A DNA stretch of 64,000 nucleotides from an uncultured Clostridium sp. (lineage in GTDB: Bacteria > Bacillota_A > Clostridia > TANB77 > CAG-508). Numbering within the stretch: the stretch's first letter is position 1; each line of letters begins with the position of its first letter. Below are positions 11,291-22,038 of this stretch, piece after piece. A program made the translations under genes and the position numbers. Under the pieces are notes generated by a model. It was not told where the DNA came from and did not search any database. It worked only from the letters and a program-made list of their open reading frames with translations. The DNA lies in contig CAOJZU010000004.1 of the NCBI GenBank assembly GCA_948466265.1, forward strand, positions 1 to 64,000. The letters are read 5' to 3'.

Positions 11291-12139
11291 ATGAACTTTG
11301 ATTGTATTGAAAGGCGGCTTAGCCGTTGGTACTCACATGTAGAAGAAGATGGCACAGTATATTATGCCGATAACAACGGCAAAACTGTTGCAACCAAGAC
11401 AGGCAAATTAATCGTTATGTATTTTGCTTGTAGCCCTGACATCATATGGAATCACAGAGATATGGTTGCTGTGGCAGTGGCTAAAGATTTTGTTCTTACC
11501 AATGAGTATCAGAAAACCGTTGCTGACATTGTCTCTGTTATGGGATTATGTGGTTCACATAACGCATTCGCTCGTATAGGCAATCAGCTACTCATAAGTG
11601 ATGCAACTCCAACATCATGCTTTGATGATGTCCCTCCTATCAATCTCGTTGAGCCTTTTGAGATTGTTAATAGAGGAATTATGGACTCCGCTCAGTTTAG
11701 TACCTGTAATTTAAAAGGTGCTTTGATTGATGTATTGGTAAGAGATGCAACAGGAGCCATTAAATCTGTACCTTATATCGTCGGAAAAGGCATCGTTTCT
11801 TCTTCAAGACGTATTGGTACTTTGGGTAATGTTACTGCTAACATGGTTTTCCATTTTGACAAAGGGATGGAGCTAATTGTTCCTAAAGAGTTATACAACT
11901 TTGATTTTGATAATATTGCGTATGGTCTGCTTAGTAAAAAGACTACCCGCAGACGCAAAAAGCATCCGCAATTTATCGAGCCAAAAGATTATACAGTGTA
12001 TTCTTATTTAAGAACAGAAGAAGACTGGTACTGGTCAGAGGGATCTAGCAATGTCAGTGCTCCTAACAAAAGAGAACAAATTACTTATACCAAATATGGC
12101 ACAAATTATCATTTGTGTTGCAAAGTTCATTTCAGATAG
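11291..12139 (+). CDS. Accessory protein of unknown function, 282 aa
   Basis: Not recognised. Soluble-looking, with no TM segment and a basic patch (KKTTRRRKKHP) near residue 220. The start follows an AAGGAGG site. Codon use differs from the neighbours (more CGT, GGC, ACC, AAC). It contains an in-frame CGG at 11315-11317 (residue 9) that must be read as Arg, because skipping its C leads to a stop eight codons later. No shift sites occur. The gene stands alone on the plus strand between two minus-strand core genes, with its own promoter and terminator, which suggests acquisition. Confidence 0.7.
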   Translation: MNFDCIERRLSRWYSHVEEDGTVYYADNNGKTVATKTGKLIVMYFACSPDIIWNHRDMVAVAVAKDFVLTNEYQKTVADIVSVMGLCGSHNAFARIGNQLLISDATPTSCFDDVPPINLVEPFEIVNRGIMDSAQFSTCNLKGALIDVLVRDATGAIKSVPYIVGKGIVSSSRRIGTLGNVTANMVFHFDKGMELIVPKELYNFDFDNIAYGLLSKKTTRRRKKHPQFIEPKDYTVYSYLRTEEDWYWSEGSSNVSAPNKREQITYTKYGTNYHLCCKVHFR

Positions 12140-12161
12140 TGAGTTCTTCTCATTATCAACT

Positions 12162-12197
12162 AGGGCGGGATTAATGATTTTTCATTAATCCCGCCCT
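12162..12197. terminator. Strong hairpin terminator between 11291 gene and ileS
   Basis: AGGGCGGGATTAATGA and its exact complement across a four-base loop. It serves the plus-strand gene and lies six bases beyond the convergent ileS stop, so it may act on both strands. Confidence 0.85.
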
Positions 12198-12202
12198 GTC
12201 AA

Positions 12203-15200
12203 TTATTTTGCGACTTCTACATCGATATTTAATTTTTCTCCGTTTATATTAAATTCTGTTTCTTCTTTCATGTTTTCTCTTATAATTATTTCTAAGCTTA
12301 GTGTTTCTTTCTTAATAAGTTCTTTATTGTCTTCTACAACTTTCTCTAGCATTTCGTTTCCAGATATATATAGATAAATTCTATCTAGTACTTCAAAACC
12401 TTTTTCTTTTCTTAGATTTTGAACTTTTGATATAATTTCTCTTACATATCCCTCTACTTTTAGTTCTTCTGTAATAGTTGTATCTATAAGAACACCTATT
12501 GTTCCAGAGCCTGCAAAAGCAAAGCCTTCTTTTCCTTTCATTGTAACAAGTAGATTTTCGCTATCTAATTCAATTATTTCTCCATTTACTTGTATTTCAT
12601 GTTTTTCACCATTTCTAATCTTACTTGCAAGTTCCATTTGATTGCATTTTGCAATTTCAGCTTTTATTCCAGGAATTAGTTTTCCATAGGCTTTTCCGAG
12701 TACTGGTAAGTTTGGTAGTATTTCAAAATTAACATATTTTGAAAGGTCAGCTCCAAGTTCTACATTCTTTACATTTAATTCGTCTTTTATTATATCACCA
12801 TAATATTTAGGTAAAGTCTCAAGTGAAATTAACATATTTGATAATGGCTGTCTATTTTTTATATTAGCAGAATTTCTTGCACTTCTTCCAAGTTTTACAA
12901 GTTCATATGCTAAATCCATTTCTTTTTCTAATTTCTTATCTATCCCAGACTTATCTATTTCTGGCCATTTGCATAAGTGAACACTTTCTGTTTCATATTT
13001 ATCTAAGCTTATAACTAAGTTTTGGTAAATTTCTTCTGCAATAAATGGTACAAATGGTGCTATAACTTTTGAAAGCGTAACTAATACTCTATATAAAGTT
13101 ACAAATGCTCCTAATTTATCGTCTGTTAAGCTGTTTCCCCAAAATCTATTTCTATTACGTCTTACATACCAGTTTGATAATCCATCTACAAAGTTTTCAA
13201 TCTTTAGGCTAGAACCTGTAATATCATATTCTTCTAAGCCTTTATCTACTTCTTCTACTAATGTGTTTAATTTTGATATTATCCATTTATCCATTATGTT
13301 TTCAGATACAAAGTCTTTATGCTCTAATGGATTTATTTTATCTATGTTTGCATATAGTACATAGAAAGAATATACATTCCATAAAGTTCCTAAAAATCTT
13401 CTTGATGTATCTCCTACGTCTTCTAAAGAAAATCTAGTTGGAAGCCATGGGTTACTTGCTGTATAGAAATGCCATCTTGTAGCGTCTGCCCCTTCTTTTT
13501 CTATTACTTCAAATGGGTCTACTACATTTCCTTTTGATTTAGACATTTTTAGTCCCTTTTTGTCTAGGACATGTCCTAAAACTATACAGTTTTCAAATGA
13601 AGCTTTATCAAATACTGCTGTTGATATTGCAAGTAATGTATAAAACCATCCGTCTTGTTTGGTCTACTGCTTCTGAAATAAACTGTGCTGGATAATTTGC
13701 ATCAAACAATTCTTTATTTTCAAATGGATAATGTAACTGTGCAAATGGCATAGAGCCTGAGTCAAACCAACAATCTATTACTTCTTTTGCTCTTGTCATT
13801 TCTTTTCCGCATTTTTCACATTTTAGATGTACTTCGTCTATATATGGCTTATGAAGCTCTATATCTTCTGGTACATTTATACCTTTTTGTTTTAGTTCTT
13901 CTATGCTTCCAATACATTCTATATGTCCGCATTCACATTTCCATATTGGAAGTGGTGTTCCCCAATATCTATCTCTTGAAATTCCCCAGTCTATTACATT
14001 TTCAACGAATTTTCCAAATCTTCCTGTTCTTATTGTATCTGGATACCAATGTATTTTGTTGTTATTTTCTACTAATTTATCTCTTAAAGTAGACATTGCA
14101 ACAAACCAGCTTTCTTTTGGGTAATATAGAAGTGGTGTATCACATCTCCAGCAATGTGGATATGAGTGCATATGTCTTGCTGAGCTAAATAGTTTATTAT
14201 TCTCTTTTAAATAATTTACTATTGATTCGTCACATTTTTTAACGAACTTTCCTGCCCATGGTTCTACATCAGCTACAAATTTTCCTTCTTTGTCTACTAG
14301 ATTTACAAATGCTATTCCATTTTGTTTAGAAACAAAACTATCGTCTTCTCCATAAGCTGGTGCAATATGAACAATTCCTGTTCCTTCTTCTAGACTTACA
14401 TAGTCTCCATGTATGACAACAAATGCTTTTCCATCTACTTTTGCAAATGGCATTAACTGTTTATATTTTGTTCCAAGAAGTTCTTCTCCTTTGAACTCTT
14501 TTATAATTTCATAATCTTCGCCTAGAATTTTACCACATAAATCTTTTGCAAGTATATATGTTTCACCTTGCTTAATATTCTCGTTTTCTGATTCATTTAC
14601 TTTTGCTTCTACATATGTATATGCTTTATTTACACATAATGCTAGGTTTGATGGAAGTGTCCACGGAGTAGTTGTCCATGCTAAAATATATGTATTTGTT
14701 CTTCCCTCTACTTCAAATTTTGCTGTACATGTTAAATCATTTACATCTTTATATCCTTGTGCTACTTCATGAGAAGATAGAGCAGTTCCACATCTTGGAC
14801 AATAAGGCATAACTTTATGTCCTTCATATAGTAAGCCTTTATCCCACATTTGTTTTAGTGCCCACCAAACTGATTCTATATAGTTGTTATGGTATGTAAC
14901 ATATGGATCATCCATATCTACCCAGAACCCAATTTGATTTGTCATTTCTTCCCACATTGAAACATATGTAAACACGCTTTGTTTACAGTCTTTTATAAAT
15001 TTTTCAATTCCATATTCTTCTATCTGGGCTTTTCCTGAAATTCCAAGTTTCTTCTCTATTTCAAGTTCTACTGGAAGTCCATGTGTATCCCATCCAGCTT
15101 TTCTTATAACCTGATATCCTTTCATTACTTTATATCTAGGTATAATGTCTTTCATTACTCTTGTTAAAATATGTCCTACATGTGGCTTTCCATTTGCTGT

Positions 15201-15344
15201 AGGTGGTCCATCATAAAATGTAAAGTATCTTTCTCCTTTATTCATGTCAAAATTCTTTTTTATGATGTCATTTTCTTTCCAAAAATTTCTTATTTCTACT
15301 TCTTTTCCTGCAAATCCATGTGGTAGGTCTACTTTTTTATACAT
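12203..15344 (-). CDS. ileS: Isoleucyl-tRNA synthetase (one CGG shift codon)
   Basis: Class I synthetase charging tRNA-Ile, 1046 aa corrected. It has the HIGH-type motif [11 protein letters not shown] near residue 50, an editing domain, Cys-rich zinc segments ([17 protein letters not shown]) and the KMSKS motif [10 protein letters not shown]. The one CGG shift codon is at 13650-13652 (Gly565 in DQTRGWFYTLL, a core catalytic motif). I start at 15344 ([11 protein letters not shown]) behind a G-rich ribosome binding site, not 27 nt upstream. I looked for a T-box in the leader and found none. The leader instead holds a MITE-like repeat. Confidence 0.95.
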
Positions 15345-15358
15345 ATTTATCCCCCCAT

Positions 15359-15536
15359 TAAATTTAAACAATAATCAGCAATCTTGCTGAGGCTGTTAAG
15401 GCTATGCCTGTTACAGCGTCAGTATGCAGAGGCACTGCTTTAATCTACGGACAAATTGGCTAAGGCAGGCACCATCCTAGACTTAGACAAATTTGCCTTG
15501 ATTGCCTTGTATCTTACTTGTTCTTGTTTAAATTTT
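15359..15536. repeat. MITE-like intergenic repeat, copy A
   Basis: A 178-bp element between clpX and ileS bounded by inverted arms (AAATTTAAACAA at the left, its complement at the right). It shares blocks with the reverse complement of 34401-34528: AATAATCAGCA with TCTTGCTG, CGGACAAATTG and AATTTGCCTTGA. No coding potential. Confidence 0.6.
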
Positions 15537-15548
15537 GTTACTTATTAG

Positions 15549-16860
15549 TTATGCTGTTTCTTTGTTTTCTTCCTTATTTAGTACAATTTTTTTCTTTTTT
15601 AGATGTTTCTTTTCTGTCTTCTCTTCGTTTATTATAAGCTTTGGCTCTTTTCCTTCTAGTACTGTTTCTTTTGTTATAATACATTTTTCTATTTTTGGAT
15701 TTGAAGGTATGTCAAACATTATATCTCTCATTATTTCTTCAATAATAGAACGCAAGCCTCTTGCTCCTGTATTTCTTTCTATTGCTTTATCTACTATAAC
15801 TGCAATTGCATCATTTTCAAATTCTAGCTCTACATCATCAAACTCTAGTAATTTTTTATATTGCTTGATTAGAGCATTTTTTGGCTCTGTTAAAATTTTA
15901 ATTAATGCTTCTTTATCTAATTCTCTAAGAGTCGTAACTATTGGAAGTCTCCCAACAAATTCTGGAATCAGTCCAAATCTTAAAAGGTCTTGTGGAAGTA
16001 ATTCTTCATATACTTTGTATTTATCTATATCTTTTTTACTTTCAATTTTTGCAGAAAAGCCTATTCCTTTTTTTCCAACTCTTTCATTTATTATTTTGTC
16101 TAAGCCTTCAAATGCACCACCACATATGAAAAGTATATTTGATGTGTTTATTTGTAATAACTCTTGATGTGGATGTTTTCTTCCACCTTGAGGTGGAACT
16201 GATGCAGTTGTTCCTTCTATTATTTTAAGAAGTGCTTGTTGCACGCCTTCGCCACTTACATCTCTTGTAATTGAAGGATTTTCAGATTTTCTCGTTATTT
16301 TATCAATTTCATCTATATATACAATTCCTCTTTCTGCAAGTTCTATATCATAATCTGCAGCTTGAATTAATTTAAGTAAAATATTTTCAACATCTTCTCC
16401 TACATATCCTGCTTCTGTAAGGGTCGTAGCATCTGCAATTGAAAATGGAACTTTAAGTATTTTCGCAAGTGTTTGCGCAAGAAGTGTTTTACCAGAACCA
16501 GTAGGACCAAGAAGTAGAACATTACTTTTTTGTATTTCTACATCATTTGCTTCTTCTTCATTATTTATTCTTTTATAATGATTATATACAGCAACTGAAA
16601 GTGTCTTTTTTGCATTTTCTTGCCCTATTACATATTCATCTAATATATTTTTAATTTGGGCTGGATTTGGAAGTTCTTCATCTTCTCCTAGTGCATATTC
16701 TACATTTTCCTCGTCAAGTTCATCTTCTTCTACTATATTTTTGCAAATTCCAATACACTCATCGCATATATACACACCGAGGTCCTGCAACTATTTTCTT
16801 AACATTTTCTTGTGCTTTACCACAAAATGAACATTTCACATTTTTTGTATCTTTTGACAT
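15549..16860 (-). CDS. clpX: ClpX ATPase subunit (one CGG shift codon)
   Basis: AAA+ unfoldase that feeds substrates to ClpP, 436 aa corrected. The N-terminal C4 zinc finger (CSFC near residue 11, CDEC near residue 33), Walker A GPTGSGKT and Walker B VYIDEIDK are all present. The start at 16858-16860 ([14 protein letters not shown]) is only linked to the rest by the CGG shift codon at 16777-16779 (Gly28 in [12 protein letters not shown]), which lies between the two cysteine pairs. So the zinc finger itself needs the shift. It lies directly downstream of clpP. Confidence 0.96.
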
Positions 16861-16928
16861 ATTTCCTCCTATTAAAATTAGATATTAGACAAATTTCTAA
16901 TATCCAATTTTATATTTATAATCCCAAA

Positions 16929-17528
16929 TTAAGCTCTTTTATCTAAAATACCATCAATAAGTCCATACTCAAGAGCTTCCTGAGCTGTCATATAATTATC
17001 TCTTTCCGTATCTCTATTTATTATATCAAGTGGTTTTCCTGTTCTTTCACTTAATATCTTATTTAATTTTTCTCTTGTTCTTACCATATGATCTGCATGT
17101 ATTTTAATTTCAGTTGTTTGACCAGAAAGTCCTCCTGAAATTAAAGGTTGATGTATTAATACTTCTGAATTTGGAGTTGCAAATCTCTTTCCTTTTTCTC
17201 CAGCAGCTAGCAATACTGACCCCATACTTGCTGCTAATCCTACACATATTGTAGAAACTGGACATTTTATATAATTCATAGTGTCATATATTGCCATTCC
17301 ATCTGTTATAGAACCACCTGGACTATTTATATAAAGTGAAATTTCCTTATCTGGGTCTTCTGATTCTAGGAATAGAAGCTGTGCTACAACAACTCCTGCT
17401 GAAGCGCTATCTACTTGTTCTCCTAAAAATATTATTCTATCTTTTAATAATCTTGAGAATATATCATATGATCTTTCTCCTTTATTTGTTTGCTCTATAA
17501 CATAAGGTACTAAACTATTGTCTATCAT
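16929..17528 (-). CDS. clpP: ATP-dependent Clp protease proteolytic subunit
   Basis: Serine protease, 199 aa, a normal family length. The catalytic Ser is in [12 protein letters not shown], the His in SEVLIHQPL and the Asp in the DTERDN segment. It forms the proteolytic chamber used with ClpX, encoded immediately downstream. The order on the minus strand is tig, clpP, clpX, as in many bacteria. It is intact in the zero frame and has no in-frame CGG. Confidence 0.97.
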   Translation of the reverse strand: MIDNSLVPYVIEQTNKGERSYDIFSRLLKDRIIFLGEQVDSASAGVVVAQLLFLESEDPDKEISLYINSPGGSITDGMAIYDTMNYIKCPVSTICVGLAASMGSVLLAAGEKGKRFATPNSEVLIHQPLISGGLSGQTTEIKIHADHMVRTREKLNKILSERTGKPLDIINRDTERDNYMTAQEALEYGLIDGILDKRA

Positions 17529-17689
17529 ACTTATAATCTTTCCTTTCTTCTGTTTAATTTTTTATCAAATAGGAAAATCTCACATTCTTGCTATTTAACA
17601 AGGTTAATTTGCCTTGGGTCTTGCATATTTACGAATCCAAATACACATTCAGACATCGAAATACTTGATTTGACTAATGTTCAATTTTC
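17529..17689. other. tig-clpP spacer with possible degenerate repeat
   Basis: A 161-bp non-coding gap. The segment from about 17580 to 17635 (TTCTTGCT, AATTTGCCTTG, TCTTGCATAT) weakly resembles the MITE-like repeat of 34401-34528. I cannot define ends. Confidence 0.25.
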
Positions 17690-18973
17690 TTATTTTATTT
17701 TAGCATTATCCACTAAAAACTTGATAACCTCTTCTTGTGCTATGCTCTTTGTAATATATTCCATAAAGTTTTCATTTTCTTTTAATTCTTCTTTTGTCTT
17801 ACCATAAACTTTTGCCATTTCTTCTAATTTTTCATCTACTTTTGCTTCATCTGGTTTAATTTCTTCTTCTTTGATTATTTGTTCTAAAACAAGTCTTGTT
17901 TTTACTGCTTCTTTTGCTTGTTCTTCGCCTTCTTTTCTAAAGTCCTCCATTGTTTTTCCTATCATATTTAGGTACATATCCATGTTCATACCTTGATAGC
18001 TAAGTCTGTTTTCTGCCTCTTTTACCATATTATCTAGTTCTGTATCTATCATTCCTGATGGGATATCTACTTTTGCATCATTACATACTGTTTTAATTGC
18101 TTCTTCTTCTGTCTCATATTTTACTCTTGATTTATTATCTTCTTCTAATTTTTCTTTAATACTATTTTTAAGTTCTGCTAAGGTATCAAATTCACTTGCA
18201 TCTTTTGCAAATTCATCATTTATCTCAGGCATTTCTTTCTTTTTGATTTCATGTAATTTTACTTTGAAAACTGCATCTTTTCCCTTTAAATCTTCTGAGA
18301 AATAATCTTCTGGGAATTTTACATTTATATCTTTTTCTTCTTCTGGCTTCATCCCTATAATCTGTTCTTCAAAACCTGGTATAAATGTACCGCTTCCTAT
18401 TTCTAATTCGTGTCCATCTGCTTTTCCACCTTCAAAATTCACTCCATCTACAGAACCTTCAAAGTCTATTACTGTTATATCTCCTTTTTCTGCTGCTCTA
18501 TTTTCTACTGTTACTACTCTAGCATTTCTTTCTGCCATATGTCCTAACTCATGGTTTATATCTTCATCAGATACATTATACTCTATCTTTTTTATTTGTA
18601 TACCTTTATAATTTCCAAGTTTTACCTCTGGCTTAGTTTGAATAATGGCTGTAAATTTTAAATCTTTTCCCTTTTCCATTTGTTCTATATCTAGATCTGG
18701 TCTGCTTACAGCTTCTATATTATTATCCTTTAGCTCTTTTTCAAAAATCTCTGGAACCAATTCATTAAATGCGTCTTCATAAAATATAGATGGTCCATAA
18801 GTTTTTTCTACTATTGCCATAGGGACTTTACCTTTTCTAAACCCTGGTATATTAAAGTATCTAGCACTCTTCTCATATACCTTTTTAATAGCTTCTTCAA
18901 ATTTAACTGCTTCTATGTTAAATTCAAGTTTTAATTCATTTGCGTTTTTTGTTTTTTCAATTTTAATACTCAT
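17690..18973 (-). CDS. tig: Trigger factor chaperone
   Basis: Ribosome-associated chaperone and prolyl isomerase, 427 aa. It has the N-terminal ribosome-binding domain with GFRKGKVP, a PPIase domain around residues 150-235 (DFEGSVDG, SGTFIPGFE) and a helical C-terminal domain. I start at 18973 (MSIKIEK). A start eight codons upstream is possible, but that extension contains an in-frame CGG (18982-18984) and does not resemble the family. The gene is intact in the zero frame. Gly codons such as AGC GGT are present without an extra base. Confidence 0.95.
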   Translation of the reverse strand: MSIKIEKTKNANELKLEFNIEAVKFEEAIKKVYEKSARYFNIPGFRKGKVPMAIVEKTYGPSIFYEDAFNELVPEIFEKELKDNNIEAVSRPDLDIEQMEKGKDLKFTAIIQTKPEVKLGNYKGIQIKKIEYNVSDEDINHELGHMAERNARVVTVENRAAEKGDITVIDFEGSVDGVNFEGGKADGHELEIGSGTFIPGFEEQIIGMKPEEEKDINVKFPEDYFSEDLKGKDAVFKVKLHEIKKKEMPEINDEFAKDASEFDTLAELKNSIKEKLEEDNKSRVKYETEEEAIKTVCNDAKVDIPSGMIDTELDNMVKEAENRLSYQGMNMDMYLNMIGKTMEDFRKEGEEQAKEAVKTRLVLEQIIKEEEIKPDEAKVDEKLEEMAKVYGKTKEELKENENFMEYITKSIAQEEVIKFLVDNAKIK

Positions 18974-19037
18974 AATTAAATATTTCCGTCCTTCCATTTT
19001 TTCTCTATAACTTTATAATTATATATACTTTTTTAAC

Positions 19038-19597
19038 TTATGTCAATTGTTCTTTGATTATTGTTATGATCTCTTTTACTGTTTTCTCTTTATCTGTATT
19101 TTCTATTACATAATCATAATTTTCCATTTTAGATTCTTCAAATTCAAATCTACCAAGTCTTAATTCTATTTCTTTTTCATCTGGTTTATCTATTCTCTCT
19201 TCTAACCTTCTTCTAAGTTCTTCCTTTGGTACTCTCAAAAATATAGTTATAACTTTCATATCTTCTTTTAGTAATTTAACTAGATTTTCTGTTCCGATTT
19301 ACATCTACATCTTTTATAACTATTTTCCCTTTATTTATTTGTTCATTTAGCTCTCTTTTAGGAACGCCATAATAATGATTATGATGTATATCAAATTCAT
19401 ATAGTTCATTTTCTTCTATTCTTCTTTTAAATTCTTTATTATCAACAAATATATAAGTTTCTCCTGGAATATCTCCGTGGTCTTATAGGTCTATCTGTAA
19501 TACTTGGAATTGAAACAGCATTCTCCATTCTTTTTATTACTTCTTTTTTTACTGTATCCTTACCTGCTCCTGCGACTCCTGATAATATAACTAACAT
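19038..19597 (-). CDS. gmk: Guanylate kinase (two CGG shift codons)
   Basis: Phosphorylates GMP to GDP; 185 aa corrected. The P-loop is SGVAGAGKDT near residue 6. CGG shift codons are at 19475-19477 (Gly41 in RPIRPGDIPGETY, the GMP-binding loop) and 19294-19296 (Gly101 in DVDVNGTENL). The start at 19595-19597 (MLVILSG) follows an AAGGAAG site. In the zero frame this small enzyme falls into three pieces. It is downstream of rpoZ and remA. Confidence 0.92.
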
Positions 19598-19644
19598 TCT
19601 GTTCTTCCTTTCTTATAATGCTACTCTCGGCAAAGCCACTTTTC

Positions 19645-19833
19645 TTATACTATGTTTACTTTTCCATCTGCAATCTCAACAGCTGCAAGTGTAACAACTG
19701 ATGCTTCTTTTTTGTTTGTAAGTGGTTCTTTTCCGTCGGCAAGTTGTCTTGCTCTTTTTGCTGTTGCAACAACTAATTCATAACGATTATTCACTTTTGT
19801 TAAAAGTTCTTGTACAGTAGGTTCTACCATCAT
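19645..19833 (-). CDS. rpoZ: RNA polymerase omega subunit
   Basis: A 62-aa protein with the omega features NNRYELVVATAKRARQL and an Ala-rich tail. It promotes RNA polymerase assembly. Its ribosome binding site AAGGAGG lies inside the last codons of remA, so the two are translationally close. Two adjacent ATG codons can serve as the start. Intact. Confidence 0.9.
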   Translation of the reverse strand: MMVEPTVQELLTKVNNRYELVVATAKRARQLADGKEPLTNKKEASVVTLAAVEIADGKVNIV

Positions 19834-19835
19834 AA

Positions 19836-20094
19836 TTATTCATCCTCCTTATTCATAACATCTTTATCTAATCTACTGATTACTGTTTCAGGTTGTACTG
19901 CGGAAAGAATTATATGTCCTGTATCCATTACAATAACTGCACGAGTTTTTCTACCTGTTGTCGCATCTATAACAAGTCTATGCTCTTTTGCTTCTTGAAT
20001 CATTCTTTTTGTCGGCGCAGCCCCTGGTGAAATAATACATATTATCCTATTTGCAGCTATTATATTTCCATATCCTATATTAATAAATCCGCAT
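19836..20094 (-). CDS. remA: Extracellular matrix regulator RemA (CGG shift at codon 2)
   Basis: Small DNA-binding regulator of the DUF370/RemA family, 85 aa corrected: [15 protein letters not shown], then [21 protein letters not shown] and [10 protein letters not shown]. The start codon ATG (20092-20094) has an AGGGAG ribosome binding site. The second codon is a CGG shift codon (20089-20091), so Gly2 is read after the shift. In the zero frame the peptide would be MRIY and stop. No alternative start gives the INIGYGN motif in frame. RemA activates biofilm-matrix genes in Bacillus; its role here is inferred. Confidence 0.88.
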
Positions 20095-20187
20095 TTTCTT
20101 CTCCCTTTATTTATAAATAATAATAAATATTTTACTACAATTTTTCAATTAAGTCTAGTAAAATAATACATTTTTTCAAATTTTTAT

Positions 20188-20216
20188 TGACTTTTCCAAA
20201 AAACCCAAGTATAATA
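20188..20216 (+). promoter_or_regulatory. Vegetative promoter of the infC operon
   Basis: TTGACT (20188-20193), a 17-bp spacer and TATAAT (20211-20216): a near-consensus sigma-A promoter. Confidence 0.85.
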
Positions 20217-20357
20217 TTTATAGTTAAAGAAGAAGTCATCCACTTCTCACCTAAGCCAAATGAGGTAAAAGGTTATTTATATTTTAATATTTAAATATAG
20301 ATTTAGTGGATAGATTTGTTTTTTAGCAAGTCTATTTTATTTACAAGGGAGGTTTTC
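20217..20357 (+). promoter_or_regulatory. infC-rpmI-rplT leader
   Basis: An untranslated leader of about 140 nt between the promoter and infC. It can form a small hairpin (ACCT...AGGT) and a longer-range pairing of ATCCACT with AGTGGAT. In related bacteria this operon leader is the target of L20 autoregulation. That is inference here, as I cannot show the L20 site. Confidence 0.5.
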
Positions 20358-20870
20358 ATTATAAAACAAGAATTACCAATTAATGAACAAATACGTGCAA
20401 GCGAAGTTCAAGTAATTAGCGATACTGGAGAAAAATTAGGAACTATTTCTCTTAAAGAGGCATTAGAAATAGCTAGTGAAAAAGATTTAGACTTAGTTTT
20501 AGTTTCACCAAATACTAATCCACCAGTTTGCAAAATTATGAATTATGGGAAATATAAATTTGAACAAGCTAAACGTGAAAAAGAAGCTAAAAAGAAGCAA
20601 AAAACATTTGAAGTTAAAGAACTACGTGTAACACCTAATACAGAAGAACACGATTTTAATTTCAAATTAAAAAATGCAAGAAAATTTTTAGAGGGCGGTT
20701 CTAAAGTAAAGGTTACTGTACGTTTCAGAGGAAGAGAATTAAACTACGTAAAACAAGGAGAAGATATTTTAAATAGGTTTATAGAAGAACTTTCAGATAT
20801 TGCTACTCCTGAAAAGAAGCCTTTATTAGAAGGTAAAAACATGTTTATAATTTTTTCATTAAATAAATAG
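20358..20870 (+). CDS. infC: Translation initiation factor IF-3
   Basis: IF-3 of 170 aa: PINEQIRASEVQVI at the N-terminus and VTVRFRGRELNYV in the C-terminal domain. It controls fidelity of start-codon choice. The likely start is the rare codon ATT at 20358-20360 (or ATA at 20361), just downstream of AGGGAGG (20346-20352). A non-standard start is a hallmark of infC in many bacteria and allows autoregulation. It is first in the infC-rpmI-rplT operon. No CGG. Confidence 0.93.
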   Translation: MIKQELPINEQIRASEVQVISDTGEKLGTISLKEALEIASEKDLDLVLVSPNTNPPVCKIMNYGKYKFEQAKREKEAKKKQKTFEVKELRVTPNTEEHDFNFKLKNARKFLEGGSKVKVTVRFRGRELNYVKQGEDILNRFIEELSDIATPEKKPLLEGKNMFIIFSLNK

Positions 20871-20901
20871 AAAAATTATTAATTTAAAGGAGGAAAAATT
20901 T

Positions 20902-21108
20902 ATGCCAAAATTAAAAACAAACAAAGCTGCTAAAAAAAGATATAGTATGACAGCTACAGGAAAAGTAAAAAGAACAAAATCTAATAGAAGACATTTACTT
21001 GCTAACAAAACAAGTAGACAAAGAAAAACTGGTAAGATACAAGACGCTTATGCTGATAAGACTTGCGTAGGTGGAATTAAGAAATTATTACCATATGATA
21101 ATAAATAG
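20902..21108 (+). CDS. rpmI: 50S ribosomal protein L35
   Basis: 68 aa, very basic, beginning [13 protein letters not shown], with [14 protein letters not shown] in the middle. A strong AAAGGAGG site precedes it. It is the second gene of the infC operon. Intact. Confidence 0.97.
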   Translation: MPKLKTNKAAKKRYSMTATGKVKRTKSNRRHLLANKTSRQRKTGKIQDAYADKTCVGGIKKLLPYDNK

Positions 21109-21128
21109 AGTTTAAGGAGGAATTAAAA

Positions 21129-21479
21129 ATGGCAAGAGTTAAAACAGCTAGAATAACACGTAAAAAACATAAAAAAGTATTAAAACAAGCAAAAGGTTAC
21201 TATGGTGCAAAACATTATAGATTCAGAACAGCAAAGCAAGCTGTTATGAAATCTGGTATGTACGCTTATGTAGGAAGAAAAGATAAGAAAAGTAACTTTA
21301 GAAAACTATGGATAACAAGAATTAATGCTGCTGCTCGTCAAAATGGTTTAACTTATAGCAAATTAATTGCAGGTCTTAAAAAAGCAAATATTTCTATAAA
21401 TAGAAAAATGCTTGCAGAACTTGCTGTAACAGATATGGAAGCTTTTTCTAAAATTGCAGAAGTAGCAAAAAAAGCATAA
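21129..21479 (+). CDS. rplT: 50S ribosomal protein L20
   Basis: 116 aa, beginning [16 protein letters not shown], with the conserved [14 protein letters not shown]. It is needed early in 50S assembly and represses its own operon in Bacillus. AAGGAGG lies 8 nt upstream. Last gene of the operon, followed by a terminator. Intact. Confidence 0.97.
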   Translation: MARVKTARITRKKHKKVLKQAKGYYGAKHYRFRTAKQAVMKSGMYAYVGRKDKKSNFRKLWITRINAAARQNGLTYSKLIAGLKKANISINRKMLAELAVTDMEAFSKIAEVAKKA

Positions 21480-21490
21480 ATAGGTATAAT

Positions 21491-21519
21491 AAAAAAATCC
21501 CACTTCATGGGATTTTTTT
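21491..21519. terminator. Terminator after rplT
   Basis: AAAAAATCCCA / TGGGATTTTTT hairpin with a T run on both strands. It serves rplT and the convergent gene at 21528. Confidence 0.85.
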
Positions 21520-21527
21520 ATTATGTT

Positions 21528-21905
21528 TTATTTCAAATTTACTCCTACTACTCCTCCTATCATTCCAGCAGCAATCCCTGCTGTCATCATAATAACTGAA
21601 TATACATTTAGTGAAAATCCACTAGTAGTCAAACTAGATAAAAAGTAAATTAGTAAAATATATATAAATCCTACCAGTCCACCATTTATAATTCCATTCT
21701 TCTTTAGTTGACTAGTCACAATTGAACTTCCAATTAAAATACTTACAGCCTCTATTGCTATTATTATTGGTGATATTGTGTTTTCTCCTATTTTAGTATA
21801 TGTTAGTAAAACTGCATATATAAATAGTAATATAAATGTTAAAATCCATGATATGAGAGTTCCTTTTAATATTTTCATATATTTACTTTCTAAAAATTCT
21901 CTCAA
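21528..21905 (-). CDS. Membrane protein, TIGR04086-like
   Basis: 125 aa with four predicted TM segments and a Gly-rich end (MIGGVVGVN). The pattern resembles the TIGR04086 family of small Clostridia membrane proteins of unknown function, usually found near preprotein translocase genes. The function is unknown. Intact and without CGG. Confidence 0.6.
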   Translation of the reverse strand: MREFLESKYMKILKGTLISWILTFILLFIYAVLLTYTKIGENTISPIIIAIEAVSILIGSSIVTSQLKKNGIINGGLVGFIYILLIYFLSSLTTSGFSLNVYSVIMMTAGIAAGMIGGVVGVNLK

Positions 21906-22038
21906 GTTTCTTTTCCCCCTTTTTTATATTAATTAAAAGTTTAAGTTAATACTAGATTATTCATAAAAACTACATTTTAGAATAGACTTTAATTAAGAAA
22001 TATTTTAGAGCAGGAATTTGCTCGAATGGGGGGTTGTT

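Noticed and set aside
13787..14124. Leu/Phe-rich open frames on the plus strand opposite ileS and similar ones elsewhere
   Set aside because: They are antisense shadows of AT-rich minus-strand genes, with no ribosome binding sites and hydrophobic nonsense composition.
15345..15548. T-box riboswitch upstream of ileS
   Set aside because: The conserved T-box sequence and the terminator/antiterminator pair are absent. The region is a MITE-like repeat.
18974..18997. Upstream start for trigger factor (eight extra codons)
   Set aside because: The extension contains an in-frame CGG, does not match the family N-terminus, and includes the probable ribosome binding region.
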